This document shows positions 51,966 to 61,655 of a stretch of DNA of 63,457 bases, one piece after another. Origin of the DNA: Bacteroidales bacterium. Lineage in GTDB: Bacteria > Bacteroidota > Bacteroidia > Bacteroidales > UBA932. Made by a program: the position numbers and the translations under genes. The stretch covers positions 1 through 63,457 of the forward strand of contig JAGBSL010000011.1 of assembly GCA_017631875.1 (NCBI GenBank), given 5' to 3'. The notes below the pieces were generated by a model. It ran no database searches and had not been told where the DNA came from. It saw only the letters and a list, made by a program, of their open reading frames with translations. Each line of letters begins with the position of its first letter. The first letter of the stretch is position 1.

Positions 51966-52929
51966 CAATTCCTTCGATAGTCTGAATTGTACCGTCTTCA
52001 TTATAGGTCAGCTCGCAGACCTTGAGGCTTCGCAGCCATGACTTGCCGCCTGAAGGCACGCTGTCGTGGTGGAAGAGGTAGGTCTTGCCTTTGTACTCGA
52101 GGATGGAGTGGTGTGTTGTCCAGCCTACTACCGGAGTAAGGATCACACCCTTGTATGTGAACGGTCCATAAGGATTGTCACCGATCGCATAGCAGAGCAG
52201 ATGGCTGTCACCGGTAGAGTATGAGAAGTAGTACTTTCCGTTGTGCTTGTGTACCCAGCTTGCCTCAAAGAAGCGGTGAGGGTCGTTTGCCTTGAGAGGG
52301 GTACCCTCTTCGTCGACTACGTATACAGGCTTTGGCTCATCTGCCCACTGGAGCATGTCGTCTGTGAGCTTCACAACGCGGCTTGGGAGTGCAGGCTCTT
52401 CACCTTCAGGGAGATATGCGCTCTCGAGGGCCTTGTTGTCCTTGTATCTCTGGAGCTGTCCGCCCCAAAGACCTCCGAAATACATGAGGTAGTCTTCGCC
52501 ATCCTTAAGTACACAGATGTCCATGCTGTAGCTGCCGCGGATAGGGTCCGGCTGAGGAATGAATGGTCCTTCAGGACAGTCAGCGACTGCAACTCCGATG
52601 CGGAAGATGTCGCACTTGTCCTTCAGAGGGAAATACATGTAGTATTTTCCGTCCTTCTCCTGACAGTCGTTGTCCCACATCTGGCGTCCTGCCCATGGAA
52701 TGTCCTCGAGCTTGAGCGCGCAGCCGTGGTCGATCACTTCACCGTTCATAGGATCGTCAGTCGACAATACGTGATAGTCCTTCATCACATACTGGTCGCC
52801 GTTGTCGTTCTCGACGTTCTCGCACTCCCAGTCGTGAGACGGGTAGATGTACACGCGGTCATTGAAGATGTGTACTGACGGGTCTGCCATATAGTCGGCA
52901 GGGAAGAGGTATCTTTTCTTTGTAGCCAT
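51958..52929 (-). CDS. GH43 family beta-xylosidase or arabinofuranosidase, without signal peptide
   Basis: A five-bladed beta-propeller glycosidase of 323 residues acting on xylo- or arabino-oligosaccharides. Catalytic landmarks are ADPSVHIF (general base Asp16), YSMDICVLKDGEDY (pKa-modulating Asp) and FFEASWVHKHNGKYYFSYS (general acid Glu). It begins MATKKRYLFPADY with no signal sequence, so it should work in the cytoplasm on sugars brought in by the GPH symporter of the same operon. The start is four bases from the GH10 gene. Exact sugar specificity cannot be set by eye. Confidence 0.92.
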   Translation of the reverse strand: MATKKRYLFPADYMADPSVHIFNDRVYIYPSHDWECENVENDNGDQYVMKDYHVLSTDDPMNGEVIDHGCALKLEDIPWAGRQMWDNDCQEKDGKYYMYFPLKDKCDIFRIGVAVADCPEGPFIPQPDPIRGSYSMDICVLKDGEDYLMYFGGLWGGQLQRYKDNKALESAYLPEGEEPALPSRVVKLTDDMLQWADEPKPVYVVDEEGTPLKANDPHRFFEASWVHKHNGKYYFSYSTGDSHLLCYAIGDNPYGPFTYKGVILTPVVGWTTHHSILEYKGKTYLFHHDSVPSGGKSWLRSLKVCELTYNEDGTIQTIEGIDE

Positions 52930-52933
52930 AATG

Positions 52934-54028
52934 TTACTTGTTCATGTATTCGTTAAGGAAAGGTTTCGGTTCGTGGTTACGGTCGAACAGGAGGCAGTAG
53001 TCTGTACGTCCAGGGATAGGCCAGCCGTTCTTCCATGAGTCTTCGTCGCTCACGCCCCATGCGGTAACGCGTGTAACCACGTCAGAGTGCTTGAGGAAGA
53101 GGTCCATGAAGCTCTTCATCCTTGCATTCCACTGTGCTGAAACGTCCTCTGGGAGGCCGTCCTTATATGGGTTGAGCTGCTCTCTGTATTCTGCCCAGTC
53201 TGAAACATTCGCACCCATGTTCACTGTAGGAAGTGCTGACATGTCCCATTCTGTGATCATCACGTTGATGCCTGTGCCGGCAAATGCAAGGAGGCTCTCC
53301 TCGAACTGCTCGAGAGTAGGGTAGTCGAGTCCTACGTGTGCCTGCATTCCGATCGCATCAATGCGCAGACCTCTTTCCTGGAGCTGCTTGATAAGCTTCA
53401 CGTAGCCGTCGCGGCGACCGGGATCGCTCATTCCGTAGTCGTTGAGGTAGAGCTCTGCGTCAGGGTCAGCCGCATGTGCGCACTCGAAAGCCCATGGGAT
53501 GAACTCCTCGCCGAGGATGTCGTAGAACGGACTCTTTCTGTATGAGCCGTCTTCAAGAATCGCCTCATTGACAACGTCATATCCGTGGATGCGGCCCTTG
53601 TAGCGGGTCATTATGGTTGTGATGTGATCCTTCATGCGCTGCTTGAGCACCTCAGGGGTCACATATTCGCCGTTCTCGTCATAAGGGAACCACCTCGAAA
53701 GCTGTGAGTGCCATACAAGGCAGTGGCCGATGATGAACATGTCGTTAGCCTCTCCGAACTCCACGAACTTGTCTGCGAGCTCGAAATTCCATACGTCTTC
53801 CTCAGGGTGGATCTCCATGCTCTTCATGCAGTTCTCCGCCACGATAGAGTTGAAGTGCTTCTTCACGATCTCCACTCCTGTGGTGTCCCATCCTCTGATC
53901 TCGGCCTCGTTAAGCGCCGTTCCAATGTAGAACTTGCCCTCGAAAGCGTCCTTTACGCCCTGCGGCTCCTTTGGTGCGCAGCTGGCTGCGACCAGAGCCG
54001 CTGCGGCAAATGTTAAAAGTCTTTTCAT
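52934..54028 (-). CDS. GH10 endo-beta-1,4-xylanase lipoprotein
   Basis: Cuts the xylan backbone with retention of configuration. The 364-residue protein is a lipoprotein (Cys17 in VAASC) with a single GH10 TIM barrel. Acid/base Glu155 lies in GYDVVNEAI and nucleophile Glu260 in [10 protein letters not shown]; other GH10 blocks are [22 protein letters not shown] and [15 protein letters not shown]. It lies four to five bases from both neighbours in the xylan operon. Confidence 0.96.
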   Translation of the reverse strand: MKRLLTFAAAALVAASCAPKEPQGVKDAFEGKFYIGTALNEAEIRGWDTTGVEIVKKHFNSIVAENCMKSMEIHPEEDVWNFELADKFVEFGEANDMFIIGHCLVWHSQLSRWFPYDENGEYVTPEVLKQRMKDHITTIMTRYKGRIHGYDVVNEAILEDGSYRKSPFYDILGEEFIPWAFECAHAADPDAELYLNDYGMSDPGRRDGYVKLIKQLQERGLRIDAIGMQAHVGLDYPTLEQFEESLLAFAGTGINVMITEWDMSALPTVNMGANVSDWAEYREQLNPYKDGLPEDVSAQWNARMKSFMDLFLKHSDVVTRVTAWGVSDEDSWKNGWPIPGRTDYCLLFDRNHEPKPFLNEYMNK

Positions 54029-54032
54029 ATGT

Positions 54033-55445
54033 TTAATTATTTGATCTTGCTTCGATTTCCTTGTTGATGTTGTCGATCACGTCGTCCTCAAGCTCATACT
54101 TCGATATGATGAAAATTGCAAGAAGGAGGAGGACTGCAGGGATTACGCACACGAGCCAGAGGATACCCTGCTCGGCGAGCGGTGTCTGCTGTGAAAGTTC
54201 AGCGTTGAAACCTACGATCGAGAGCACGATGCCCGGAACGACGCCTCCGAGGGCCATACCTGCCTTGAAGAAGATGCCGGTAAGGGCGTTCACGATACCT
54301 GCGATACGGCGGCCGGATGTGTACTCTCCGTAAGAAACCACCTCAGGGATGAGTGCCCACATGTAGCCTGTAGCCACGATGATACCTGTACTCTTTACAA
54401 ACTGTGCGATGCACAGGAGCCAGAACTGCTTGAGCGCAGGTACTGACACGAAGATGTACATCATTGCCATGCCGACGATGGCTGTGCCGAGGAAGAGGTA
54501 GAACATGCCCTTCTTTCCGATCTTGCGCTTGATCACAGGCACAAGAGGCATGAAGATGAATGCAGGGATAGTTCCCAACCACATGAATGCTGTTGTCATC
54601 ACCGGAGTGGCTCCGACATTGTAGCTCATGAAATATGCGTCAGCGGCGTTTCCGATGCTCATCATCGCGAATGCTGTGATGAAGAAGAATGCTATCACTC
54701 TCAAAGGACGGTTGCGGACGAACTCCATCCACAGGTCGCTGACCTTCACGTTTTCAGCCTCTTTCTGGTCCATCACGACGCGCTCCTTGCACTGCGAGAA
54801 CGAGAACACCAGAAGTGCGAGTCCCGCAAGGGCGAAGATGGTCATGGTCACGAACCATGCAGATGCGGCTTCAGGTGTATTTGTGATGGCAGAGCCGTCA
54901 GCGGCCTTAGGCGCGAAGATGGCGATCACCAGCGGCAGAGACTTCACTACGAGTGCTCCGAGGTTAGCCATGAACATACGTGTGGATGTCAGAATGGTGA
55001 TTTCTTCGGTGTCGCGTGTGAGGGAAGAGTTAAGCGCACCGTACGGTACGTTTACCAGCGTGTAGCACATGCTCATACCTACATAAGTGATGTATGCATA
55101 TACGATGGATCCGCTGAATCCGTTCCAGAAGCAGAGGATTGCCAGACCTACGAGAGGAATACCTCCGACGATGAGCCATGAACGGTATTTACCCCATTTC
55201 GGGTTGCTCTTGTCTACGAAAGCACCCACGAGAGGGTCCCAGAGCACGTCCACGAGTCTTACGACAAGGAACATTACGGCTGCCGTAGCGGGGCTGAGGC
55301 CGTATACATTTGTGTAGAAGAACAGCAGCCAGATGCTGACTGTCTGGTAAATGAGGTTCTGGGCCATGTCACCGGCGCCAAAACCGATTCTCTGAAGCCA
55401 TGAAAGCTTGTAGAATCCTTTTGCTTCGTTGTTTAAGTGCGACAT
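54033..55445 (-). CDS. GPH-family (glycoside-pentoside-hexuronide) sodium/proton sugar symporter
   Basis: An inner-membrane transporter of the major facilitator superfamily, 470 residues with about 12 helices. The N-terminus has [19 protein letters not shown] and the loop [29 protein letters not shown], diagnostic of GPH proteins. The operon position between acetylesterase and xylanase, with an intracellular GH43, suggests it imports xylo-oligosaccharides or xylosides. It ends in a charged tail ([19 protein letters not shown]). Confidence 0.94.
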   Translation of the reverse strand: MSHLNNEAKGFYKLSWLQRIGFGAGDMAQNLIYQTVSIWLLFFYTNVYGLSPATAAVMFLVVRLVDVLWDPLVGAFVDKSNPKWGKYRSWLIVGGIPLVGLAILCFWNGFSGSIVYAYITYVGMSMCYTLVNVPYGALNSSLTRDTEEITILTSTRMFMANLGALVVKSLPLVIAIFAPKAADGSAITNTPEAASAWFVTMTIFALAGLALLVFSFSQCKERVVMDQKEAENVKVSDLWMEFVRNRPLRVIAFFFITAFAMMSIGNAADAYFMSYNVGATPVMTTAFMWLGTIPAFIFMPLVPVIKRKIGKKGMFYLFLGTAIVGMAMMYIFVSVPALKQFWLLCIAQFVKSTGIIVATGYMWALIPEVVSYGEYTSGRRIAGIVNALTGIFFKAGMALGGVVPGIVLSIVGFNAELSQQTPLAEQGILWLVCVIPAVLLLLAIFIISKYELEDDVIDNINKEIEARSNN

Positions 55446-55461
55446 ATGGTTATTGTTTTAG

Positions 55462-57069
55462 TTATTTTCTTATATCTTTCAGTGCCGCCTTGGCGATCCT
55501 TCGACCGAGAGTCTTCTTGTCAAGAGGATGGATATCGTTCCATTCGCCTAGGTCTTCGTTCTTTATCAGCACGGCGTGGGTGGCTTTCTTTGCCGCCTTT
55601 GCCTGCTCCTGCCTCATCTCCTCCCATGCCTGGCGACCCTGTTCGTCGCTCTTGTGCAGGAATTCCGCCAGTTCTACTATATAGAAAGGAAGGTCAAAGT
55701 CATTGAATGTTCCTCGCCAGTCCTTTATCATGCCGTTCAGGAGGGCCGCATATTCGTTTCTCCTCTCCACGTTTGACTCTCCCTGATACCAGAGCACGCC
55801 CTGGAACTTCATGTTCCTCAGCGGCGATATCATAGCGTTGTAAAGGCATACAGGCTTATAGTAGAAGAACATCATTGAAGGAGCCGCAGGCATAGGCGCT
55901 CCCTGCCTGTATTTCCATTTTCCCTCAAGGCTGATCTCTTTCTTTCCGCAGATGATCTTATATGGTTTTTCAGGAACGAATGAAGGCTGTCCTCCATTGC
56001 TTATCACTCTGACAGTTACGTTGTTGACTCCGGCCCTCAGGACTCCAGCAGGAATCCTGTAGATTCTTGGGGGATACTGGTACGTGGTGTTGCCTACGAA
56101 GTGGCCGTTTACATAAACTGAGTCAGCGTCTACGATGCATCCCATGCGGATTATGGCTTCCTTGCCGGCCATAGCCGCTGGAATTTTAAAGTCTTTTCTG
56201 AGCCAATGCGATCCTCCGACGGGATTCAGGCCGTCGTTGCCCCATTCCTTAGAGAACATGTCTACGGTTTTCCATTCGCTGTCATCAAACTCCGGAGCAT
56301 ACCATTTGACGTCCCCTGTCAGACCCGGATCTCCCTGGTCAAGGGCTGTGTTCCATCGATGGAAATTTTCGCCTTCCAGCTGCTTGATTCTTTGAAGATA
56401 ACCGGTGTCTTCATACAGACGCTTTTCGTTGATGTATTTAGGAAATGGCTGCAATGCATTCTCGCTCATCCACGCCTCGACAGGGGTTCCTCCCCAACTG
56501 GCATTGACGAGGCCGACAGGGACTCCAGTCTTTTTGTAAAGTTCTTTCGCAAAGAAATATGCCAGGGCAGAGAAACTCATGACGTTTTCCTGCGTGCATG
56601 GTTTCCATGATGAGGCTTGGGTGTCCTCCTGTGCAGCGTTGAAGTCGAATGCCTGAGGCACGGCATAATGCCTGATGAAATTGTTTTCATATCCGGCGAT
56701 CTCCTCGGCGAACATATCGGTCACGCGTCTTACAGGAAGCTCCATGTTCGACTGGCCGGAGCATAGGAATACGTCTCCGATGAGTATGTCGCTCAGCTCG
56801 ATGTCTCCGACCTTCATTACGTAAGGTCCGCCGGCAGGCATTGCGGGAAGTTCCGTCTCCCATCTGCCGTCAGCGTATGCGCTTACGGGATAAGTTTCTC
56901 CGTTCCAAGATATCTCGAACTTTTCGTCGCAGTTGGCCCATCCCCATACCTTAATGGGCTGGTTTCTCTGCAGGACCATTCCGTCGCTGAGGACAGCTGG
57001 AAGCCGCACTGCACCGAATGTCTGGAGGGCGGCAAACAGCATGATCGCAATGATTGAAATATTTTTCAT
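55462..57069 (-). CDS. SGNH/GDSL sialate-O-acetylesterase-type carbohydrate esterase (CE20-like)
   Basis: First gene of the xylan operon. The 535-residue protein has a signal peptide (ending QTFGA). SGNH-type blocks: GDVFLCSGQSNMELPV with the nucleophile Ser, VGLVNASWGGTPVEAW, GVLWYQGESNVERR and the DIHPLDK catalytic Asp-His pair near the C-terminus. A jelly-roll-like insert lies in the middle (about 240-340). Family members labelled sialate O-acetylesterase often act on acetylated xylan in this genomic setting, so deacetylation of xylo-oligosaccharides is the likely role. Confidence 0.88.
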   Translation of the reverse strand: MKNISIIAIMLFAALQTFGAVRLPAVLSDGMVLQRNQPIKVWGWANCDEKFEISWNGETYPVSAYADGRWETELPAMPAGGPYVMKVGDIELSDILIGDVFLCSGQSNMELPVRRVTDMFAEEIAGYENNFIRHYAVPQAFDFNAAQEDTQASSWKPCTQENVMSFSALAYFFAKELYKKTGVPVGLVNASWGGTPVEAWMSENALQPFPKYINEKRLYEDTGYLQRIKQLEGENFHRWNTALDQGDPGLTGDVKWYAPEFDDSEWKTVDMFSKEWGNDGLNPVGGSHWLRKDFKIPAAMAGKEAIIRMGCIVDADSVYVNGHFVGNTTYQYPPRIYRIPAGVLRAGVNNVTVRVISNGGQPSFVPEKPYKIICGKKEISLEGKWKYRQGAPMPAAPSMMFFYYKPVCLYNAMISPLRNMKFQGVLWYQGESNVERRNEYAALLNGMIKDWRGTFNDFDLPFYIVELAEFLHKSDEQGRQAWEEMRQEQAKAAKKATHAVLIKNEDLGEWNDIHPLDKKTLGRRIAKAALKDIRK

Positions 57070-57112
57070 AGTGCTGTTCTTTATAAGGTTGGAGCCTTTG
57101 GTTCAAACCATA

Positions 57113-57120
57113 CAAAGTTA
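57113..57120 (-). promoter_or_regulatory. -7 promoter element of the xylan operon
   Basis: On the minus strand TAACTTTG matches TAnnTTTG and lies about 43 bp before the acetylesterase ATG. The -33 region is unclear. Confidence 0.6.
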
Positions 57121-57169
57121 AACAAATTTTCCATATTCCATAACGCCTGTAAGTAATACCTGAATAGTG

Positions 57170-57200
57170 TTGCGGATGATGATGAAAATTGTTAATTTCG
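57170..57200 (+). promoter_or_regulatory. Candidate transketolase promoter
   Basis: TTG (57170-57172), a 20-nt spacer and TAATTTCG (57193-57200), one base off the TAnnTTTG consensus. It is divergent from the xylan-operon promoter. Confidence 0.45.
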
Positions 57201-57234
57201 CAAGATTATTTGAAAATTCTAAATCTAAAATATC

Positions 57235-59247
57235 ATGAACGAGACAAAAGTAATGAACCTCGCTGCGGATAACATCCGTATTCTGGCAGCATCAATGGTT
57301 GAAAAGGCTAAATCAGGACACCCTGGTGGAGCAATGGGTGGAGCAGACTTTGTAAACGTGCTCTATTCCGAGTATCTTCAGTATGATCCTGAGAATCCAA
57401 AGTGGGAGGGACGCGACCGCTTCTTCCTCGATCCGGGCCACATGGCGCCTATGCTCTACGCACAGCTCGCGCTTACCGGAAAGTTCACCCTTGAGGAACT
57501 TCAGCAGCTTCGCCAGTGGGGTTCGCCGACTCCGGGACACCCAGAGGTTGACGTGATGCGCGGCATCGAGAATACGTCAGGACCTCTCGGCCAGGGTCAT
57601 GTCTTTGCGGTAGGTGCAGCTATCGCTGCGAAATTCCTTGCTGCACGCACAGGAAATCCAACATTCTCAAAGGAGACTATCTATGCATATATCTCTGACG
57701 GCGGTATCCAGGAGGAAATTTCTCAGGGAGCAGGCCGCGTGGCAGGAACCCTCGGTCTTGACAACCTCGTGATGTTCTATGACGCAAACGACATCCAGCT
57801 TTCTACAACATGTGAGGAGGTCTGCACAGAGGACACTGCGATGAAGTATCGTTCATGGGGCTGGCATGTCATTACAATCGACGGTAACGACTGCGACCAA
57901 ATCCGCAAGGCTCTTGATGAGGCAAAGACAATTGCTGACCGTCCGACTCTCATCATCGGAAAGTGCGTGATGGGAAAGGGCGCAAGAACAGCTGACAACC
58001 AGAGCTACGAGCGCAACTGCAAGACTCACGGCGCCCCTCTCGGAGGAGATGCATTCAGAAATACAGTCATCAACCTTGGCGGTAATCCGGACGATCCGTT
58101 CGTGATTTACGATGAGGTGAAGGCTCTTTACGCAAAGCGTGCAGAAGAACTCAAGGCAATCGCTGCAGAGCGTCATGCTGAGGAGGCAGCGTGGGCTGCA
58201 GCTAATCCTGAGAAGGCTGCCCAGCAGGCAGACTGGTTCAGCGGAAAGGCTCCGAAGGTAGACTGGGCAAAGGTTCAGCAGAAGGCAGGTGACGCAACAA
58301 GAAACGCTTCGGCGACAGTTCTCGGCGTTCTCGCAGAGCAGGTTCCTAACATGATTGTCGCATCTGCAGACCTCTCTAACTCAGACAAGACTGACGGATT
58401 CCTCAAGAAGACTCACGCTTTCGTCAAGGGTGACTTCAGCGGAGCATTCTTCCAGGCAGGTGTTGCTGAGCTTACAATGGCATGCGTATGTATCGGTATG
58501 ACTCTCCACGGTGGTGTGATCGCAGGTTGCGGTACATTCTTCGTGTTCTCGGATTATATGAAGCCAGCAGTGCGTATGGCAGCCCTCATGGAACTTCCGG
58601 TGAAGTTCATCTGGTCTCATGACGCATTCCGCGTAGGAGAGGACGGCCCAACTCACGAGCCTGTCGAGCAGGAGGCGCAGATCCGTCTCATGGAGAAGCT
58701 CAAGAACCACAGCGGCAAGAACTCTATGCTCGTTCTCCGTCCTGCTGACGTTGAGGAGACTACAGTATGCTGGAAGATGGCTATGGAGAATGTGGACAGC
58801 CCTACAGGACTTATCCTCTCTCGCCAGAACATCGAGATGCTTCCAGAGGGAACAGACTACGCTCAAGCTGAGAAGGGTGCATATATTGTAGGTGGCGCAG
58901 ACGAGAACCCTGACGTTATCCTCGTGGCTTCAGGCTCAGAGGTCTCTACACTCGCTGCAGGAGCAAAGCTCCTTCGCGCAGACGGCATGAAGGTACGCAT
59001 TGTAAGTGCTCCTTCTGAGGGACTCTTCCGCACACAGCCTAAGGAGTATCAGGAGAGCGTGCTTCCTGCTGGAGCAAAGATCTTCGGTCTGACTGCAGGT
59101 CTTCCTGTGAACCTCCAGGGTCTTGTAGGATGCAACGGCAAGGTATTCGGACTTGAGAGCTTCGGCTTCTCAGCTCCATACAAGGTGCTTGACGAGAAGC
59201 TCGGCTTTACAGCTGAGAACGTATACAACCAGGTGAAGGCAATGTAG
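57235..59247 (+). CDS. tkt: Transketolase
   Basis: Thiamine-diphosphate enzyme that moves two-carbon units between pentose and hexose/triose phosphates. The single 670-residue chain is full length. Cofactor and active-site blocks: KAKSGHPGGAMGGADFVNVL, DPGHMAPMLYAQL, GPLGQGHVFAVGAAIA, ISDGGIQEEISQG (ThDP motif), and the pyrimidine-domain GTFFVFSDYMKPAVRMAALM and HDAFRVGEDGPTHEPVEQ. Its site between two groups of xylan genes suggests it helps feed xylose and arabinose into central metabolism. An 8-bp hairpin overlaps its 3' end. Confidence 0.96.
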   Translation: MNETKVMNLAADNIRILAASMVEKAKSGHPGGAMGGADFVNVLYSEYLQYDPENPKWEGRDRFFLDPGHMAPMLYAQLALTGKFTLEELQQLRQWGSPTPGHPEVDVMRGIENTSGPLGQGHVFAVGAAIAAKFLAARTGNPTFSKETIYAYISDGGIQEEISQGAGRVAGTLGLDNLVMFYDANDIQLSTTCEEVCTEDTAMKYRSWGWHVITIDGNDCDQIRKALDEAKTIADRPTLIIGKCVMGKGARTADNQSYERNCKTHGAPLGGDAFRNTVINLGGNPDDPFVIYDEVKALYAKRAEELKAIAAERHAEEAAWAAANPEKAAQQADWFSGKAPKVDWAKVQQKAGDATRNASATVLGVLAEQVPNMIVASADLSNSDKTDGFLKKTHAFVKGDFSGAFFQAGVAELTMACVCIGMTLHGGVIAGCGTFFVFSDYMKPAVRMAALMELPVKFIWSHDAFRVGEDGPTHEPVEQEAQIRLMEKLKNHSGKNSMLVLRPADVEETTVCWKMAMENVDSPTGLILSRQNIEMLPEGTDYAQAEKGAYIVGGADENPDVILVASGSEVSTLAAGAKLLRADGMKVRIVSAPSEGLFRTQPKEYQESVLPAGAKIFGLTAGLPVNLQGLVGCNGKVFGLESFGFSAPYKVLDEKLGFTAENVYNQVKAM

Positions 59248-59257
59248 CCTCACCTGG
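59229..59257 (+). terminator. Weak hairpin at the transketolase 3' end
   Basis: CCAGGTGA (59229-59236) pairs with TCACCTGG (59250-59257) across the stop codon, followed only by CTTT. It may attenuate readthrough into the xylanase gene 28 bp downstream. Confidence 0.4.
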
Positions 59258-59275
59258 CTTTAACAACTATGAAAG

Positions 59276-60997
59276 ATGAATATAAGGCGTATAACTTTAC
59301 TGGCCCTTGCGGCTGCAGCGCTTGTCTTCGCGTCATGTGAGAAGGATAAGCCTGACACCCCGAAGCCCAATCCTGTGACTCCGAAGCCGCCGCAGACCGG
59401 AACGACCGATCCGTATGCGGATCTGAGCGTGTATCAGCCCCTCAAGGCATATGTAGACCGAGAGGCTTATCCGTCGTTCAAGTTGGGTGTGGCTATCGAC
59501 GGGGATGCTAAACTATATGATCTTGCCGAACAGAATTTCGATGAAATGACAGCCGGCAATGCCATGAAGTATGCATCGGTGGTGCGTAGTGACGGTTCTA
59601 TGAACTTCACAGGCGTGACCAACTTCCTCAACGCAGCCGAATCCCGCGGACTGACGGTCTACGGCCATACGCTTGCTTGGCATTCGCAACAGCAGCCGGC
59701 ATATCTTAATAGCCTTATTCAGGATAAATATGTGGAACTTCCCGGTGAACCGGGTGAAATCATCATAGTCGAGAGTGATTTCGAAAACGGAAGGCATCCG
59801 TTCAACGGTTGGGGAAACAGCATGACAATGTCAGTGTCTGACGGAGCCTTCAAGGTCACCAATCCTTCCGCAGTCCAGTCGTGGGAGGTGCAGTTCGCTT
59901 ATGATGTTACACAGGCGTTTGTGAAGGACCAGGAATATACCCTGTCGTTCCGCATCAAGGGCTCCGGTGCAGGTACCTTGGGCGCGGGTTTCCAGATCGT
60001 TGACGGATATAAGTCGGCCGGCGAGTTCCAGAACACACAGTTTACGACTGAGTGGAAGTCGGTCGAGCTCAAGTGCAAATGTTCTGCAGCCGGCGGCACG
60101 AGACTGATTTTCAGCCTTGGTACTTTTGCGGGAGACATATTCATCGATGACTTTAAGTTCTCTACCATCGGAAAGCAGTATGAGGTCATAGCAATGACTC
60201 CTGAGGAGCAGAAGGCAGCCCTCACTGCAGAAATGGAAAGGTGGATCAAGGGCATGATGGGGGTCACTGCGACCAGAGTTTCCACATGGGATGTGGTCAA
60301 CGAGGCAATAGCCGGTCAGGACTATGACCGTGACGGTTTTTATGATCTTCAGAAAGGTCAGGCGGGCGACATGACCAACTTCTTCTGGCAGGACTACATG
60401 GGCTCGATAGACTATGTGCGTGTAGCGGTTGCCTATGCCCGTAAATATTATGCCGAATATGGCGGAACCAAGCCGCTCCTGCTCTTCATTAATGATTATA
60501 ACCTCGAGTCTGACTGGGACGACAACAAGAAGCTCAGGAGTCTTATCCATTGGATAGGGAAGTGGGAGGCTGATGGAGTTACGAAGATCGACGGTATCGG
60601 AACCCAGATGCACATATCATATTATGAGAACCCGACCACTCAGGCCAATAAGGAAAAGCATATCGTGCAGATGCTCCAGCTGATGGCGGCGACCGGCAAG
60701 CTGGTCAAGATATCCGAGCTTGATATGGGTTATGTGAACAATCAGGGACAGACTCTCAAGACGTCTGAACTTACCGAAAGACAGCACAGGAACATGGCTG
60801 AATTCTATAGGTTCATCGTCAGCAAGTACCTTGAAATAGTTCCTCCTGCCCAGCAGTACGGCATCACGCAGTGGTGCCCGACCGACAGCCAGGCAAACAG
60901 CGGATGGCGTGCAGGCGAACCGACAGGCTTATGGGATATAAACTATAACAGAAAGCCTGCCTACGTGGGCTATGTGCTCGGTCTGACAGGAAAATAG
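59276..60997 (+). CDS. GH10 xylanase with inserted carbohydrate-binding module
   Basis: A 573-residue surface lipoprotein (Cys21) with a Pro/Thr/Lys-rich linker. The GH10 barrel is split: the first part ends with GHTLAWHSQQQPAYL (about 130-144), then a beta-sandwich module of about 140 residues (about 160-300; ESDFENGRHPFNGWGNSM, DIFIDDFKFSTIG) is inserted, and the barrel resumes. Acid/base Glu343 is in WDVVNEAI and nucleophile Glu481 in KISELDMGY. Inserted CBM4/22-like modules are known in Bacteroides surface xylanases and bind xylan. It is likely read from the transketolase promoter. Confidence 0.94.
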   Translation: MNIRRITLLALAAAALVFASCEKDKPDTPKPNPVTPKPPQTGTTDPYADLSVYQPLKAYVDREAYPSFKLGVAIDGDAKLYDLAEQNFDEMTAGNAMKYASVVRSDGSMNFTGVTNFLNAAESRGLTVYGHTLAWHSQQQPAYLNSLIQDKYVELPGEPGEIIIVESDFENGRHPFNGWGNSMTMSVSDGAFKVTNPSAVQSWEVQFAYDVTQAFVKDQEYTLSFRIKGSGAGTLGAGFQIVDGYKSAGEFQNTQFTTEWKSVELKCKCSAAGGTRLIFSLGTFAGDIFIDDFKFSTIGKQYEVIAMTPEEQKAALTAEMERWIKGMMGVTATRVSTWDVVNEAIAGQDYDRDGFYDLQKGQAGDMTNFFWQDYMGSIDYVRVAVAYARKYYAEYGGTKPLLLFINDYNLESDWDDNKKLRSLIHWIGKWEADGVTKIDGIGTQMHISYYENPTTQANKEKHIVQMLQLMAATGKLVKISELDMGYVNNQGQTLKTSELTERQHRNMAEFYRFIVSKYLEIVPPAQQYGITQWCPTDSQANSGWRAGEPTGLWDINYNRKPAYVGYVLGLTGK

Positions 60998-61024
60998 CAC
61001 GAATTCATATTTTAGCATGAAAAT

Positions 61025-61069
61025 TGACGTTTCATGACACTGATTAATTTTTAGTGTTATGAAACGTCA
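61025..61069 (+). promoter_or_regulatory. Hairpin sequestering the start codon of the HdeD-like gene
   Basis: TGACGTTTCAT (61025-61035) pairs perfectly with ATGAAACGTCA (61059-61069), which contains the ATG. An inner stem ACACT/AGTGT (61037-61041, 61053-61057) adds five pairs after a one-base mismatch. An initiating ribosome would have to open about 16 pairs. Confidence 0.6.
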
Positions 61070-61655
61070 TTTTGAAAATTTAACCAGCAAGGTCGCCCGA
61101 ACCGTAAAGCACTGGTGGCTCATGCTGATCGCAGGCCTTGTGTGCCTGGCGATGGGTGTCGTTGTATTCGTGTTCCCTCTTGAGAGCTATGTCACTCTCG
61201 CAATCCTCTTCGGAGTCATGATGCTCGCTGTCGGAGCCATCCAGCTCATAGTGGCCTCCACCAGCGGCAATTATCTGACGATGAGGGGGTATTTCGTTGT
61301 GGGAGGCGTCATGGACCTCATTCTGGGAATCTTCCTGTGCATCTATCCGGGAGTGACCCTTGTGGCCCTGCCGATCATGCTGGGAATCTGGATGATGTAC
61401 AACAGCTTTATCATCATTGCGTTCGGCGGAGACATGGAAACATTCCGGCTCGGAGGCAGCGGGCTGGTCATCGTAGGTGGTGTAATCCTCCTCCTGCTTT
61501 CAGCTATTGTGCTTCTCAACCCGTTCAGCGCAGGCATAGCTACAGTAATAATATTAGCAGGCATCGGCCTGCTGGTGCTCGGATGCCTGCTAAGTATGCT
61601 TTCGCTCAAGCTGAAGCATATTGATAGGGAAATCGAGATGGAGTTCCCTCGCTAG
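61059..61655 (+). CDS. HdeD-like (DUF308) inner-membrane protein
   Basis: A 198-residue protein with six predicted membrane helices in three pairs, starting about residue 18 ([20 protein letters not shown]). DUF308 family members such as HdeD of enterobacteria are linked to acid resistance; the biochemical role is unknown. The start codon is buried in a long hairpin and there is no ribosome-binding site in front. The 3' end overlaps the convergent GH51 gene: both stop codons use the same CTAG. Confidence 0.88.
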   Translation: MKRHFENLTSKVARTVKHWWLMLIAGLVCLAMGVVVFVFPLESYVTLAILFGVMMLAVGAIQLIVASTSGNYLTMRGYFVVGGVMDLILGIFLCIYPGVTLVALPIMLGIWMMYNSFIIIAFGGDMETFRLGGSGLVIVGGVILLLLSAIVLLNPFSAGIATVIILAGIGLLVLGCLLSMLSLKLKHIDREIEMEFPR

